A stretch of 64,000 nucleotides of DNA from Desulfatibacillum alkenivorans DSM 16219 (GTDB lineage: Bacteria; Desulfobacterota; Desulfobacteria; Desulfobacterales; Desulfatibacillaceae). The position numbers and the translations under genes were made by a program. Location of the stretch: contig NZ_FQZU01000008.1 in the NCBI RefSeq assembly GCF_900142135.1, positions 117,001 through 181,000 on the forward strand, read 5' to 3'. Under the pieces are notes generated by a model that saw only the letters and a list, made by a program, of their open reading frames with translations, had not been told where the DNA came from and made no database searches. Positions 16,090 to 25,900 of the stretch are shown here, one piece after another; position 1 is the first letter of the stretch; each line of letters opens with the position of its first letter.

Positions 16090-18345
16090 ATGAAGTACAG
16101 GGGAAAAATTCTGACGGGCGTTATTGCTATTCTCGTCGGGTTGCTTATGGCGGTTCCGGCCTTTGCCGCGGACGCAGATGCGGCCCCGGAAGCCAAAAGC
16201 ATGGAAAAAATGCAAGTGACCTCCACAAGAACCCAGAAAAAGGCTGACCTGGCCCCGGCCAGCGTGAGCGTTATCACCAAGGAAGACATGGAGGTCATGC
16301 AGATCAATACCATTGACGAAGCCCTGCGTTATGAAAAGGGCGTGTATCTGGATCGCCCCGGCGGATTGGGCGACGCTTTGCCGGCAACCACCATGCGCGG
16401 CCTTCCGGGAGACGAACGCTCCCTGATCATGGTGGACGGCATTCCGGTTAACGATCCCTATTCCTCGCTGGCGCCGTACAACATGATCGATCCCAACGCC
16501 ATCAGCCAGATCGAAGTGGTTTTGGGCCCCGGCTCCGCCTTGTACGGCGGCAACGCAGTGGGCGGCTCGGTCAATTTGATCACCAAGGACCCCAAGGAAT
16601 TGGAAGCCGGAGGAAGGCTGGGCTGCGGAACCTATAATAATCAAAAAGCCGGCGCCTGGGTGGGCGACAAGGTCGGGGATAAATTTACATACCGGATCAC
16701 TATGGATTGGGAGGCCCAGGAAGGCTACCCCACGCAATTGGTGACCAAGACCACCAAAGCAGGGGCAGCCACCGGCATCAGCGGCGGGTATGAAATTGAT
16801 TACGACGTCGTCGCCAATACGGATCAGACAAGCAAACGTTGGGCTGTGGGCGACAAGGGCGACAAAAACTCCCAACGTTATGGCGGAAGCCTTCGGACTA
16901 CCTGGAAGACCACGGACACCGGCAAACTGACTTTTCTGTTTATGGGGGGCAGCCATTCTTATGAATATGACGCGCCGCACAGCTACATTAGCGATGGCAA
17001 TGACTTTGTTTTTTCCGGCGTAGCCGAAGCCGGAAGCGGTCAGGTTACTTCCAAGGTTAATCCTAAAGACTTTCTGGCGGGCAAGGGCGCCCGTGAGTAT
17101 TACGCCCCGTCCTTGAAGTACGAGGAAACCTTTGGGAATGTGGATATCACAACCAAGCTGGCCTGGCAGAAGCGCGACTCCTGGTACACATCCCTTAGCG
17201 GAGCTTCCAGCAGCGAGACCTATTACAGCGCCAAAGGCCAATATGTGGCTTCCGAAGACAACGAATACATGGCTGAAATCCAGGGCGATTATGAATTCAA
17301 CTGGATGCGCAAACATGTCCTCACGGCGGGCCTGTTCTACAAACAAGGGGTTTTTGAACAGGAAACCACCCGCCTTCGCTATTACCAGGACGAAGGCTCC
17401 ACATGGGGCGGCGTGATCGATATTACAGAGGGCGACACAACCTTCCTGGCGCCCTTCCTCCAGGTGGAATGGAGCCTGCACGACAAGGTAACCTTGTACA
17501 CCGGCGCCCGCATTGACTGGTGGTGGGCGAAAAACGGCAAGTCCGGCGACCCGAAAGATCTTGCCATTCTTGAAGACAAGGATAAAAGCGCTGTCAGCCC
17601 AAGAGTGTCCGCGGTCTGGGAGCCCGTCAAAGGATCTACCTTTGTACGTGCATCCATCGGCCAGGCTTTTAAGCCGCCAACAATCTATGACCTGTTCCGT
17701 ACATGGACGGGCAGCACAGGCACCCTGTATATGTCCAATCCGGACCTGGACCCCGAAACCATGTGGAACTATGAAATCGGCGTGGATCAGTACCTTTTGA
17801 ACAGAAAAATCAAACTGGGCGGCACCGTGTTCTACTCCCAGGTTCAGGACCTGATCACTTCTCGATATATCGCGGCGAAAGTCACGGAGAAAACCAACGT
17901 GGGGGAAGTGGACATCATTGGTTTTGAAGCGGACGCCAGGGTGTATCCCACCAACTGGATGCAATTCTTTGTGAATTACGGCCGGTATGAAAGTGAAATT
18001 AAGGAATACGAGATCGATACGGCTTTGGAAGGAAAAAGCCTTTTGGAATTCCCGCGGGATCTTGTCAAAGTGGGGACGGATTTCAGATTCTGGAAATTCC
18101 AGTACAGCATCTTCGGCCAATATTTCGGGAAAACCTATTGGGAAGATGACAACTCTTATACGGACGAAGAATGTTACAATGGATTCTCTCCCCATTGGGA
18201 ATGGGATACCAAGTTGACCTTCAACGCTACGGATAAGGTGCACGCCTCTGTCGCAGTAAACAACGTCTTTGACGAAGGCGAGTATTGGGGCGGTTCTCTT
18301 ACGCAAGGCCAAACCGTATACGGAGAAATCCGTTTTGAAATGTAA
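16090..18345 (+). CDS. TonB-dependent outer-membrane receptor 2
   Basis: A 751-residue receptor. Start chosen at ATG 16090, preceded by AAGGAGAAG and followed by a good signal peptide (cleavage near VPAFAAD, about residue 26). A TonB-box-like EKMQVTSTRTQ is at about 39-49, the plug domain at about 55-165 (VITKEDMEVMQINTIDEAL, IMVDGIPVNDPY, IEVVLGPGSALYGGNAVGGSVNLITK), then the barrel. The last residue is Met rather than the usual Phe (GEIRFEM), although Phe is third from the end. The upstream spacer has short stems followed by T-runs (15981-16031), and a strong terminator follows at 18369. Ligand unknown; the clean GGNAVGG plug motif is general. Confidence 0.93.
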   Translation: MKYRGKILTGVIAILVGLLMAVPAFAADADAAPEAKSMEKMQVTSTRTQKKADLAPASVSVITKEDMEVMQINTIDEALRYEKGVYLDRPGGLGDALPATTMRGLPGDERSLIMVDGIPVNDPYSSLAPYNMIDPNAISQIEVVLGPGSALYGGNAVGGSVNLITKDPKELEAGGRLGCGTYNNQKAGAWVGDKVGDKFTYRITMDWEAQEGYPTQLVTKTTKAGAATGISGGYEIDYDVVANTDQTSKRWAVGDKGDKNSQRYGGSLRTTWKTTDTGKLTFLFMGGSHSYEYDAPHSYISDGNDFVFSGVAEAGSGQVTSKVNPKDFLAGKGAREYYAPSLKYEETFGNVDITTKLAWQKRDSWYTSLSGASSSETYYSAKGQYVASEDNEYMAEIQGDYEFNWMRKHVLTAGLFYKQGVFEQETTRLRYYQDEGSTWGGVIDITEGDTTFLAPFLQVEWSLHDKVTLYTGARIDWWWAKNGKSGDPKDLAILEDKDKSAVSPRVSAVWEPVKGSTFVRASIGQAFKPPTIYDLFRTWTGSTGTLYMSNPDLDPETMWNYEIGVDQYLLNRKIKLGGTVFYSQVQDLITSRYIAAKVTEKTNVGEVDIIGFEADARVYPTNWMQFFVNYGRYESEIKEYEIDTALEGKSLLEFPRDLVKVGTDFRFWKFQYSIFGQYFGKTYWEDDNSYTDEECYNGFSPHWEWDTKLTFNATDKVHASVAVNNVFDEGEYWGGSLTQGQTVYGEIRFEM

Positions 18346-18368
18346 AACACATTCAACCTAAAACGCAT

Positions 18369-18405
18369 GGCGGCGGGAGGGATTTTTCTCCCGCCGCCTC
18401 TTTTT
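18369..18405 (+). terminator. Intrinsic terminator after receptor 2
   Basis: Perfect 11-bp GC-rich arms GGCGGCGGGAG (18369-18379) and CTCCCGCCGCC (18388-18398) with an 8-nt loop are followed by TCTTTTT. This closes the transcript that contains receptor 2, so receptor 3 must have its own promoter. Confidence 0.9.
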
Positions 18406-18526
18406 GAGCTTTCGAGAAATAGCTGCACAGGGATTGTGAGAATTATTGATATCTGCTAAATGCTTTGACGTATTTTCTAAGTTGGAGCGGAAAAATCCTC
18501 TTTATCAAAGAGGTTACAGGATAGTT

Positions 18527-20416
18527 ATGCGCTTATTACTTTCTCCGGGGAAAACGCCTTTTTCCTTAAGGGACGCGTTTTGCCTGGCCGCCGCCCTTCT
18601 TGTTATTTGCATCTGCAATTCAATCGCCCTGGCCAATGAACAGGAGCCTATCGCCCTGGAAGATATGGTGGTCACCCAATCCCGATTGGATGAATACGTT
18701 AAAAACTACCCTCAACAACTGGACATCCTTCAACGGGAAGCCATAAAGCAGGGCCACTACCACAAAGTAAGCGAGGCTCTGGCCTCCATGCCCGGGGTGG
18801 ACGCAACCGAAAGCGTAACCGGAGGAACGCGCATAGCCATACGCGGCGCGGGCCAGGGGCATGTTCTGGTGCTTGTAAACGGCCGTCCCGCAGGGGCTGC
18901 GCAATACGGCGGCGCCGACATCAACAGCATCCCCATGGAAATGGTGGAGCGCATCGAGGTGTACAAGCCGCCCATTCCGGTCTGGCTGGGCGCCGGAGGC
19001 TCCAGCGGAGCCGTGAACATCGTGCTCCAGCAGGACGTCAAAAGAAAAAAAGCCTTTACCGGACGTGCGGAAGCCTACGGCGGCTCCCGCGGCAAGGTCG
19101 GAGGCAGCGCTTCCGGGTCATATAAGGTCAACGAACACGCTTGGGGGTTGTCCGCAGGCGCAATCCATCAGGATGGATTCCGCGTCAACAGCGACAGGGA
19201 CACGGCCAAGGCGAGCGTCAGCTGGCAAAACCCCAAAACGTCCCCCACCCGATGGGACGGCAGCGCCCGGTATTACCATTCCGAGCACGGCTCTCCGGGC
19301 AGGACGGATAACCCCACCCCCGACGCCAGGCAGCAATACAACAAAGGCTCGGCCGATTTACGAGCCCGGGGGTTTTTTAATGATCAGGCCGAGTATGAAG
19401 TCAAGGTATTCGGGGAAACCCTGCGCCTGGAGGATGAGTCCCAAAGCGGCCTCACTTCCCTGCTTGACTCCAACCTGATTGGAATCAAGGAAGAAACCAC
19501 CATCGCCGACAGCCTGGGCAAGTGGGCCTTGCGTTTTGGCGCCAACGGAAAATGGGAAGGCGCGGACCACACTCTATCCGGGGACCACGAACGCACCCAA
19601 GGCGGCATCCACGGCCAGTTTGACCGGGACGAGGGGGCCTTTACCTGGACCCTGGGCGTTAGGGGGGATCTCGTCTCCGACTTTGACTTCCAGCCCGGCG
19701 CCACGGCCGGCGTGGGCGTTCCCGTTGGAAAAGGGCATCAAATAAAGGCCCGGGCCGGATATACCACCCACGTCCCCACTTTCGGCCAGTTGTATCAGCC
19801 GGCCCACGGCTCCATTGACCAGGTTCGCGGCAACCCTGATCTGATTGAAGAGCGCATCGTCTCCTGCTCCCTGGGTTGGCAATGGGACATCTCCAAGAAA
19901 AACAGGCTGGAATGCACCCTGTTCAGGGAGGACGTATGGGACAAAATTCAGTACGATGATTATACGGACTTGATCAAGCGGCCCGTCAACCTGGACCGCA
20001 CCAACAGGACCGGCGCGGAATTGGCGCTGTCGTGGACCGTGGGCGCGGTGGGGCTTGAAGGCTCCTACGCGCTGCAAACCACCGAAAACGAGCACAACGG
20101 CAAAGATCTTCCGTATTCGCCGGCGCACACGTTCAAACTCACCGCAAAAACCAAGGCCGGCCCGTGGAAAACCCGCCTGGAAGGCGTGGGCAGGGTAGTG
20201 AGCGACCAGTATTCGGACATTTCCAACACCGAAGAAAAACAGGTGGACGCCTACGCATCCTTTGACGCTAAAGTAGTTCAGCCCTTTCCCCTTTTCGGCC
20301 GCTCAGCCGAGGCTTACGTCAAAATTCAAAACCTCTTTGACGCCAATTACGAGACGCACCACGGCTATCCCGACGACGGCTTTCGCTTCACCGCCGGGCT
20401 GAGTATGGATTTTTAA
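18527..20416 (+). CDS. TonB-dependent outer-membrane receptor 3
   Basis: A 629-residue receptor. ATG 18527 follows ACAGGA and begins a protein with a signal peptide (cleavage near SIALANE, about residue 36). A TonB-box-like LEDMVVTQSR, the plug (about 55-165; VSEALASMPGVDAT, VLVNGRPAGAAQYGGADINSIP, IEVYKPPIPVWLGAGGSSGAVNIVLQ) and a barrel ending in Phe (FTAGLSMDF) follow. A short hairpin CCTCTTT/AAAGAGG (18497-18513) lies just before the ribosome-binding site. It is separated from receptor 2 by a terminator. The frame is open upstream to 18446, but that extension lacks a ribosome-binding site. Confidence 0.92.
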   Translation: MRLLLSPGKTPFSLRDAFCLAAALLVICICNSIALANEQEPIALEDMVVTQSRLDEYVKNYPQQLDILQREAIKQGHYHKVSEALASMPGVDATESVTGGTRIAIRGAGQGHVLVLVNGRPAGAAQYGGADINSIPMEMVERIEVYKPPIPVWLGAGGSSGAVNIVLQQDVKRKKAFTGRAEAYGGSRGKVGGSASGSYKVNEHAWGLSAGAIHQDGFRVNSDRDTAKASVSWQNPKTSPTRWDGSARYYHSEHGSPGRTDNPTPDARQQYNKGSADLRARGFFNDQAEYEVKVFGETLRLEDESQSGLTSLLDSNLIGIKEETTIADSLGKWALRFGANGKWEGADHTLSGDHERTQGGIHGQFDRDEGAFTWTLGVRGDLVSDFDFQPGATAGVGVPVGKGHQIKARAGYTTHVPTFGQLYQPAHGSIDQVRGNPDLIEERIVSCSLGWQWDISKKNRLECTLFREDVWDKIQYDDYTDLIKRPVNLDRTNRTGAELALSWTVGAVGLEGSYALQTTENEHNGKDLPYSPAHTFKLTAKTKAGPWKTRLEGVGRVVSDQYSDISNTEEKQVDAYASFDAKVVQPFPLFGRSAEAYVKIQNLFDANYETHHGYPDDGFRFTAGLSMDF

Positions 20417-20428
20417 AAGGAAAAAGGA

Positions 20429-22054
20429 TTAAACCAAGTCCGGATCGGTGAGCACTTCAACCAGCGCCGGGCCGTTGTAAGCAAAGGCCTGCTCCAAGGC
20501 GCCGTCCAGGTTATAGGCGGATTCCACGCGAATTCCCCGGGCGCCGCAAATCTCCGCGTATTTGGCGAAATCAGGGTTGCGCAAGGATGTGGACCACACG
20601 GTTTTTTTGTCGGCCTTCTGCTCTTTGGCGATCTTGGCCAGTCTGCTGTTGTTCAGCAATACGTGCTTGATCGGCATGCGGTGTTTCACCGCCGTGGTCA
20701 ACTCGCCCAAGTATTGGCCGAATCCGCCGTCTCCCGTAACCGCAACCACAGGCCTGTCAGGGGCGGCGCAGCAGGCGCCCATGGCGGCCGGATACCCGGA
20801 CCCGATAGAGCCCAGCATGCCGGAAAGCAGCACGCTCTGGTGCTTGGCTTCAAAATATCTGCCAAAGGAATAGGCGTTGTCGCCCACATCCAGGGCGATG
20901 ACCGCGTTGGCGGGCGTGCGGCGGGACATGGCTTCAAAAACGGCCGCAGAACTGATCCCCTTGCCCTGATCCTTGGACGCTCTGTTGGCCTTGGTTTCCC
21001 GCCATTTTTCCCATTGATCGGCCAACTCGCGCCGGGGATTGTCTTTGGGAACGTCCGCCGAAAGCGCCTTGCCAAGCTCCTCCATCGTGATTTGGATATC
21101 GCCCCATACGGGCAGGGTCACAGGGCGGAATTTTCCCAAGGCCTCGGGGTCGAGATCCACCTGGATGGCCGGGATGTCCTCTGCAATGCGGGTGTGAGGC
21201 GCAAAGGCGGCCCCCAGCACCAGCAGCAGGTCCGCATTCCGCATGGTCCGCATGGCGATGGGCGTTCCGCTCAAGCCAAGCACGCCGCAGGCCAAAGGAT
21301 GCGAGTCCGGGATGAAACCCTTGGCCTTGAAGGTGGTCATGAGCGGGATGTTCCAGGCCTTGGCGAAACTCACCACGGTTTCAACGGACTGCAGGCAGCC
21401 ATGGCCCATGATAATGACAGGCCGCTCCGCCCTCATAAAAAGTTTCGCCGCCTGATCCACATCCTTTTTCGCGGGAGAAACTTTTTGCAGCACTAACCTT
21501 CCCTCGGGCGATCCCGGGGCGGCGTTTTCATCCACCTCCAGCTCCTGCACGTCGTTGGGAAAAACCAGATGAGCGACGTCCCTGTTTTCCAGGGCGCTTT
21601 TCATGGCCAGATTCATGAGCTCAGCGTGATTGCTGGATTTGTAGACGGTCTGGGAAAAACAGGTCGCACCGTCGAAAGCCTTGTGCAAGTCCACTTCTTG
21701 GAAGCTGTTCCTCCCCAGCATGTTGGAGTTCACCTGCCCGGTCAGGGCGATCACCGGAACCCGGTCCATATGAGCGTCCCATAAGCCGGTCAGTAGATTG
21801 GTTGCGCCGGGCCCTGCAATGGATAAACACGCTGCCGGCCTGCCGGAAAGCTTGGCGAAGCCGGAGGCGGCGAAGGCGGCGGCGCCTTCATGGCGTATGC
21901 CTATGAATTGAAGATCGCCCGTTAAACAGCGTTGGCGGATGGCTTCCGCCAATCCTAAGTTGGAATGGCCCACCATCCCAAAAATATGGTGGACGCCCCA
22001 ATTAATCAGGGTGTCCACCATGAGTTCACTCACATTGCGGGATTGGGATTCCAT
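20429..22054 (-). CDS. Thiamine-diphosphate enzyme (pyruvate oxidase / acetolactate synthase-like)
   Basis: A 541-residue member of the acetolactate synthase/pyruvate oxidase superfamily. The N-terminal pyrimidine-binding domain holds the catalytic Glu (GIRHEGAAAF, Glu56) and CLSIAGPGATNL. A central nucleotide-binding-like domain follows. The C-terminal diphosphate domain has the GDGGFGQY...LLNNSRLAKI motif for ThDP and metal. It decarboxylates a 2-keto acid such as pyruvate; the product cannot be settled without a search. No small regulatory subunit is adjacent, which argues against a biosynthetic acetolactate synthase. It lies 9 nt downstream of rubrerythrin in the same direction and may share its Fur-box promoter. 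It converges with receptor 3, 12 nt away. Confidence 0.85.
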   Translation of the reverse strand: MESQSRNVSELMVDTLINWGVHHIFGMVGHSNLGLAEAIRQRCLTGDLQFIGIRHEGAAAFAASGFAKLSGRPAACLSIAGPGATNLLTGLWDAHMDRVPVIALTGQVNSNMLGRNSFQEVDLHKAFDGATCFSQTVYKSSNHAELMNLAMKSALENRDVAHLVFPNDVQELEVDENAAPGSPEGRLVLQKVSPAKKDVDQAAKLFMRAERPVIIMGHGCLQSVETVVSFAKAWNIPLMTTFKAKGFIPDSHPLACGVLGLSGTPIAMRTMRNADLLLVLGAAFAPHTRIAEDIPAIQVDLDPEALGKFRPVTLPVWGDIQITMEELGKALSADVPKDNPRRELADQWEKWRETKANRASKDQGKGISSAAVFEAMSRRTPANAVIALDVGDNAYSFGRYFEAKHQSVLLSGMLGSIGSGYPAAMGACCAAPDRPVVAVTGDGGFGQYLGELTTAVKHRMPIKHVLLNNSRLAKIAKEQKADKKTVWSTSLRNPDFAKYAEICGARGIRVESAYNLDGALEQAFAYNGPALVEVLTDPDLV

Positions 22055-22063
22055 ACACCCCTT

Positions 22064-22585
22064 TTAGAAGACCATGCATGCGGGTTCATAGTACTCCTGG
22101 GGATACTGACAGCTGGGGCATTTCTTGGGGGGCTCTTTGGCTTCCACAATGTAGCCGCAGATGCCGCATTTCCAGGCGATGGGTTCGTCCCGCTTGTATA
22201 CCGTGCCGTTTTCCACCATTTCAAGGATTTTTTTGTATCTTTCACGGTGTTCGGCTTCCACCTTGCCCACCTGAATAAAAAGACGAGCTGCTTCCTTATC
22301 CCCTTCATTCTCGGCCTCCTTGGCGAAGTCGGGATACATGGTGACGGTCTCATAGTCTTCTCCGTCAATGGCTTCCTTCAAATTGGCGATGGTGTCGCCA
22401 AGGCCGCCCATTTTCTTGAAATGATCCTTGGCGTGCTGCATTTCATTAAATGCGGTTTCTTCAAAGATTTTGGCTATGTAATGATAACCTTCCTGCCTGG
22501 CGACTTCGGCGAAAAAGGTGTATTTGTTGCGAGCTTGAGATTCACCGGCAAATGCGGCGGCCAGATTTTCCATCGTCTTGGACAT
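22064..22585 (-). CDS. rbr: Rubrerythrin
   Basis: A 173-residue rubrerythrin, the NADH-linked peroxide reductase of anaerobes. The N-terminal ferritin-like diiron domain carries Glu/His ligands in FAGESQARNKYTFFAEVA, FEETAFNEMQHAKDHF and KVEAEHRERY. The C-terminal rubredoxin domain has two CxxC pairs (WKCGICGY and KKCPSCQYP). It is cytoplasmic and cuts hydrogen peroxide stress. The promoter at 22675-22703 contains a Fur box, which suggests control by iron or by a PerR/Fur-type peroxide sensor. It is followed after 9 nt by the thiamine-diphosphate enzyme. Confidence 0.96.
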   Translation of the reverse strand: MSKTMENLAAAFAGESQARNKYTFFAEVARQEGYHYIAKIFEETAFNEMQHAKDHFKKMGGLGDTIANLKEAIDGEDYETVTMYPDFAKEAENEGDKEAARLFIQVGKVEAEHRERYKKILEMVENGTVYKRDEPIAWKCGICGYIVEAKEPPKKCPSCQYPQEYYEPACMVF

Positions 22586-22674
22586 GGTTTCCTCCTTTGA
22601 TTTTTGAGTTATGTGATCAGGGTCGTCCCGTATTATAGTGGAAGTTCTTTTTGACGTCCATTGTTTTGAAGAAT

Positions 22675-22703
22675 AGCTAACAGATAATGATAATCATTGT
22701 CAA
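22675..22703 (-). promoter_or_regulatory. Rubrerythrin promoter with Fur box in the spacer
   Basis: On the reverse strand TTGACA (22703-22698), a 17-nt spacer and TTAGCT (22680-22675) form the promoter. The 19-bp stretch 22683-22701 (GATAATGATAATCATTGTC on the + strand) matches the classic Fur consensus at 18 of 19 positions. It covers the spacer and part of the -35, a textbook repressor position. About 90 nt upstream of the rubrerythrin start. Confidence 0.82.
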
Positions 22704-22840
22704 GTAGAAAATTCCAAATTTTCTTCGATCATGAATTCCTAACAAAAACAACGGGTACTATGATGGCTACCGGCGGCTCCAATAAACTATACATGAATAA
22801 AAAAAGGTCAATTCCCTTTTTCGACCGGCGTCCAAGGAGC

Positions 22841-22870
22841 TTGACTTTGTTGGAAAGTGTTGAATATAAA
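22841..22870 (+). promoter_or_regulatory. Promoter of the hybrid sensor kinase
   Basis: TTGACT (22841-22846), an 18-nt spacer and TATAAA (22865-22870) point toward the kinase start at 22968, leaving a leader of roughly 90 nt. The surrounding spacer (22586-22967) is AT-rich and otherwise holds only the Fur-box promoter of rubrerythrin. Confidence 0.55.
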
Positions 22871-22967
22871 GTGATCTGGTGTTTGGTGGTATATTGGCGC
22901 CTCAATTCCGTGAAATTTAAAAATCTTGAATCACTATCTGCGCGTCCTTAATCAACCTGAGGTGGTT

Positions 22968-25900
22968 ATGTTTCGTCCCCGCAGCCTGCTGGTCAGGCTG
23001 ATAGCCTCTTTTCTAAGCCTTTTACTCATCGGAATTGCCGTTTCGTCTTTTTTTTCCTGGATTCAAGCCCGAACCACGGTTGAAAAAGTCGTGTATGACG
23101 AATTGCAGGCTGCCGCGTCCGTCAAAAGGGCGGACCTTCAAGAATGGGTGGAGCGGCAGCGCAAGCAGATAGTATTGATGTCGCAGCTCCCGGACGTGCG
23201 CATTTTATGCGAGGATCTGGCGCCGGACGGGGACGGCCCTGTTTTTGTTGAAGCCCAGGAGTATCTGCGGGGGCTGCTGAACTCGGTGACCAGCTCCGTG
23301 CCCGGGCTGGCGGAAGTGTTTATACTTTCCTGGGAAAAGGGCAAGGTGCTGGTCTCCACGAATGAAAGCCACGAGGGTTTGGATAGATCCGGCCAAGCCT
23401 ATTTTGAGATGGGCCGCGACGGAGTGTTTTTGCAGAACCTGTATCTCCCTGAAGGCGAATCTTTTCCCGCCATGACAGTATCGGCCCCGATCAAGGACTC
23501 TCAGGGGGAGACATTGGCCGTATTGGCCGGGCGGCTCAACCTGGATGACATGAATGAAGAAGTCATGGTCTGGACCTCCTTTCAGGAAGGCCGCAAAGTC
23601 TTTCTGGTGGACCGCAGGTTCGGCATACTTAACAAGCATGTTGCGCCCGGCCAGAGGGAATCCTGGAACCTGAATACTGAGGGCATCCGAAAGTCCCTTG
23701 CCGGAGCGAGCGGATACGGAGCTTATATGAATCACGCCGGCCGCAAAGTCATGGGCGTGTATCAGTGGATCCGGGAATGGGACCTTGGCCTGCTGGTGGA
23801 GGTGGACGAAAAGCGCGGCCTCGCCCAAGCCAGGAGAATCGCCGGGACGGTGCTTGGGACGGGCATCATCGTGGCCTGCATCCTGGCGGTGGCGGTATAT
23901 TTTTTGTCTCTGCGATTTGTGCGGCCGATTACGGCAATCACCAGAGCCACGCAGGCGGCGGCGAAAGGCGATCTGACGCAAAAGGTGCCGGTCCGATCCC
24001 GGGATGAAATGGGGGTTCTGGCGGAAAATTTCAATTCCATGATCAGCCAGTTGCAGGCTTTGTATGCGGCCATGGAAGTGAAGATCGACCAGTTGCAGCA
24101 AGCCAAGGAGACCATTGCGGATCGGGAAAGATGGTTTCGCGCCCTCATTGAAAACGCCACTGACATTGTCACGATTCTGAACGCCAATGGCATCATCACC
24201 TATCAAAGCCCCTCGGTGGAGCGCATTCTGGGCCTGGATCCCGTGGATATGGTGGGCCGCAGCGTCCTGGACTGGTTCCATCCCCAGGATGCGGAAAATT
24301 TCGAGGAATTGCTGCTGAGTATGATAGAGCGCCCCGGCACGCCGCAAGTGGCGGAATTCCGTTTAAGGCATCGGGACGGAACCTGGCGCATCCTGGAATT
24401 GTTGGGCAATAACCTTTTGGCCGACCCTTTGATAGACGGCGTGATCCTGAACATTCGCGAAGTGACGGAACGCCGCCAGGCGGAAAGGGCTCTGGAAGAG
24501 GAAAAGGAGCGCTTGGCCGTCACCCTGCGAAGCATCGGGGACGGGGTTATCGCCACGGATGGCAAAGGGCTTATCCGGTTGTTTAACGAAGAAGCCCAGC
24601 GCCTGACCGGCTGGTCCGTCTCCGACGCTTTGGGCAGGCCCGCCAGGGACGTGCTGCATATCCACCACGTAAACAGGGAAGACGGCCGCCTGGACCTGGC
24701 GGGCGCGGTTTTGACCAGCGGAAGGGTGGAGCCTCGGGGGGACGCCATGGTGGTTTCCATGGACGGGATTTCCACGCCCATCTCCTCCAGCGCCTCTCCT
24801 ATTACGGACGAGAACGGCCGGGCCATCGGCGCCATCCTGATCCTGCGGGACGTGACCCAGCGCCGAAAATATGAAACCGAATTGCAAAAGATAGACAAGC
24901 TGGAGTCCATCGGCGTCCTGGCCGGCGGCATCGCCCATGATTTCAACAATATCCTTACCGGAGTTCTGGGAAGCATTTCCCTGGCCAAGCTTTACGGCCA
25001 GGGCAACCAAAAAATCGTGTCCAAACTTCAGGAAGCGGAAAGGGCCTGCCTTACCGCCCGGGAATTGACTCAGCAACTGCTGACCTTTGCCCGGGGCGGG
25101 GCGCCGGTCAAGGAAAGCGCTTCCCTGGCGGAACTCCTCAAGGAGTGCGTGGGCTTCGTCTTGTCCGGCTCCAAAGTCCGGTGCGAGTACTCTGTGCCCG
25201 AGGACCTCATGCCCGCCGAGGTGGACGCCTCCCAAATACGGCAGGTGATCCAGAATTTGGTGATCAACGCCACCCAGGCCATGCCCCAAGGGGGCATTTT
25301 GTATATTTCGGCCCAAAATGTGAAAGTGGAGGAAAAGGACAATCTCCCGCTCCCGCCCGGACAATATGTGGAAATGTCCATCCGGGATCAGGGCGAAGGC
25401 ATTCCCCCCGAAGACCTTTCCAATATCTTTGACCCTTATTTCACCACCAAACAGGAAGGCAGCGGCCTGGGTTTGGCAACGGCCTACTCCATCGTTAAAA
25501 AGCACGACGGCCACATTGGGGTGGAGTCCGCTTTAGGCGTGGGAACCAGCTTTACGGTTTATCTGCCCGCATCCGACTCCAAGCCGGTTTCCAAAGAAAA
25601 CCAATCCCAGGCGTTGGACCGCGGCCAGGGTAAAGTGCTGTTGATGGACGATGAGGAAGTGGTGCGGGACGTGACCGGCGAGATTCTTGAGTTTCTCGGC
25701 TTCGCCGTGACAACGGTCGCAGACGGCGCCCAGGCAGTCGCCGCGTATGAAGAAGCCATGGACAAAAACGACCCCTATGCCATCGTGATCATGGACCTCA
25801 CAGTCCCCGGCGGCATGGGCGGCAAGGAAGCCATGGAAAAAATCTGGGCCTTGGATAAACAGGCCAAGGCCATCGTGTCGTCAGGCTACTCCCAGGATCC

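Noticed and set aside
16066-18312. Reverse-strand frame of 748 codons opposite receptor 2
   Set aside because: Mirror frame of a well-supported TonB-dependent receptor; no motif, signal or ribosome-binding site.
18430-18470. Fur box upstream of receptor 3
   Set aside because: GAGAATTATTGATATC is AT-rich and only loosely similar to the consensus, far weaker than the site at 22683.
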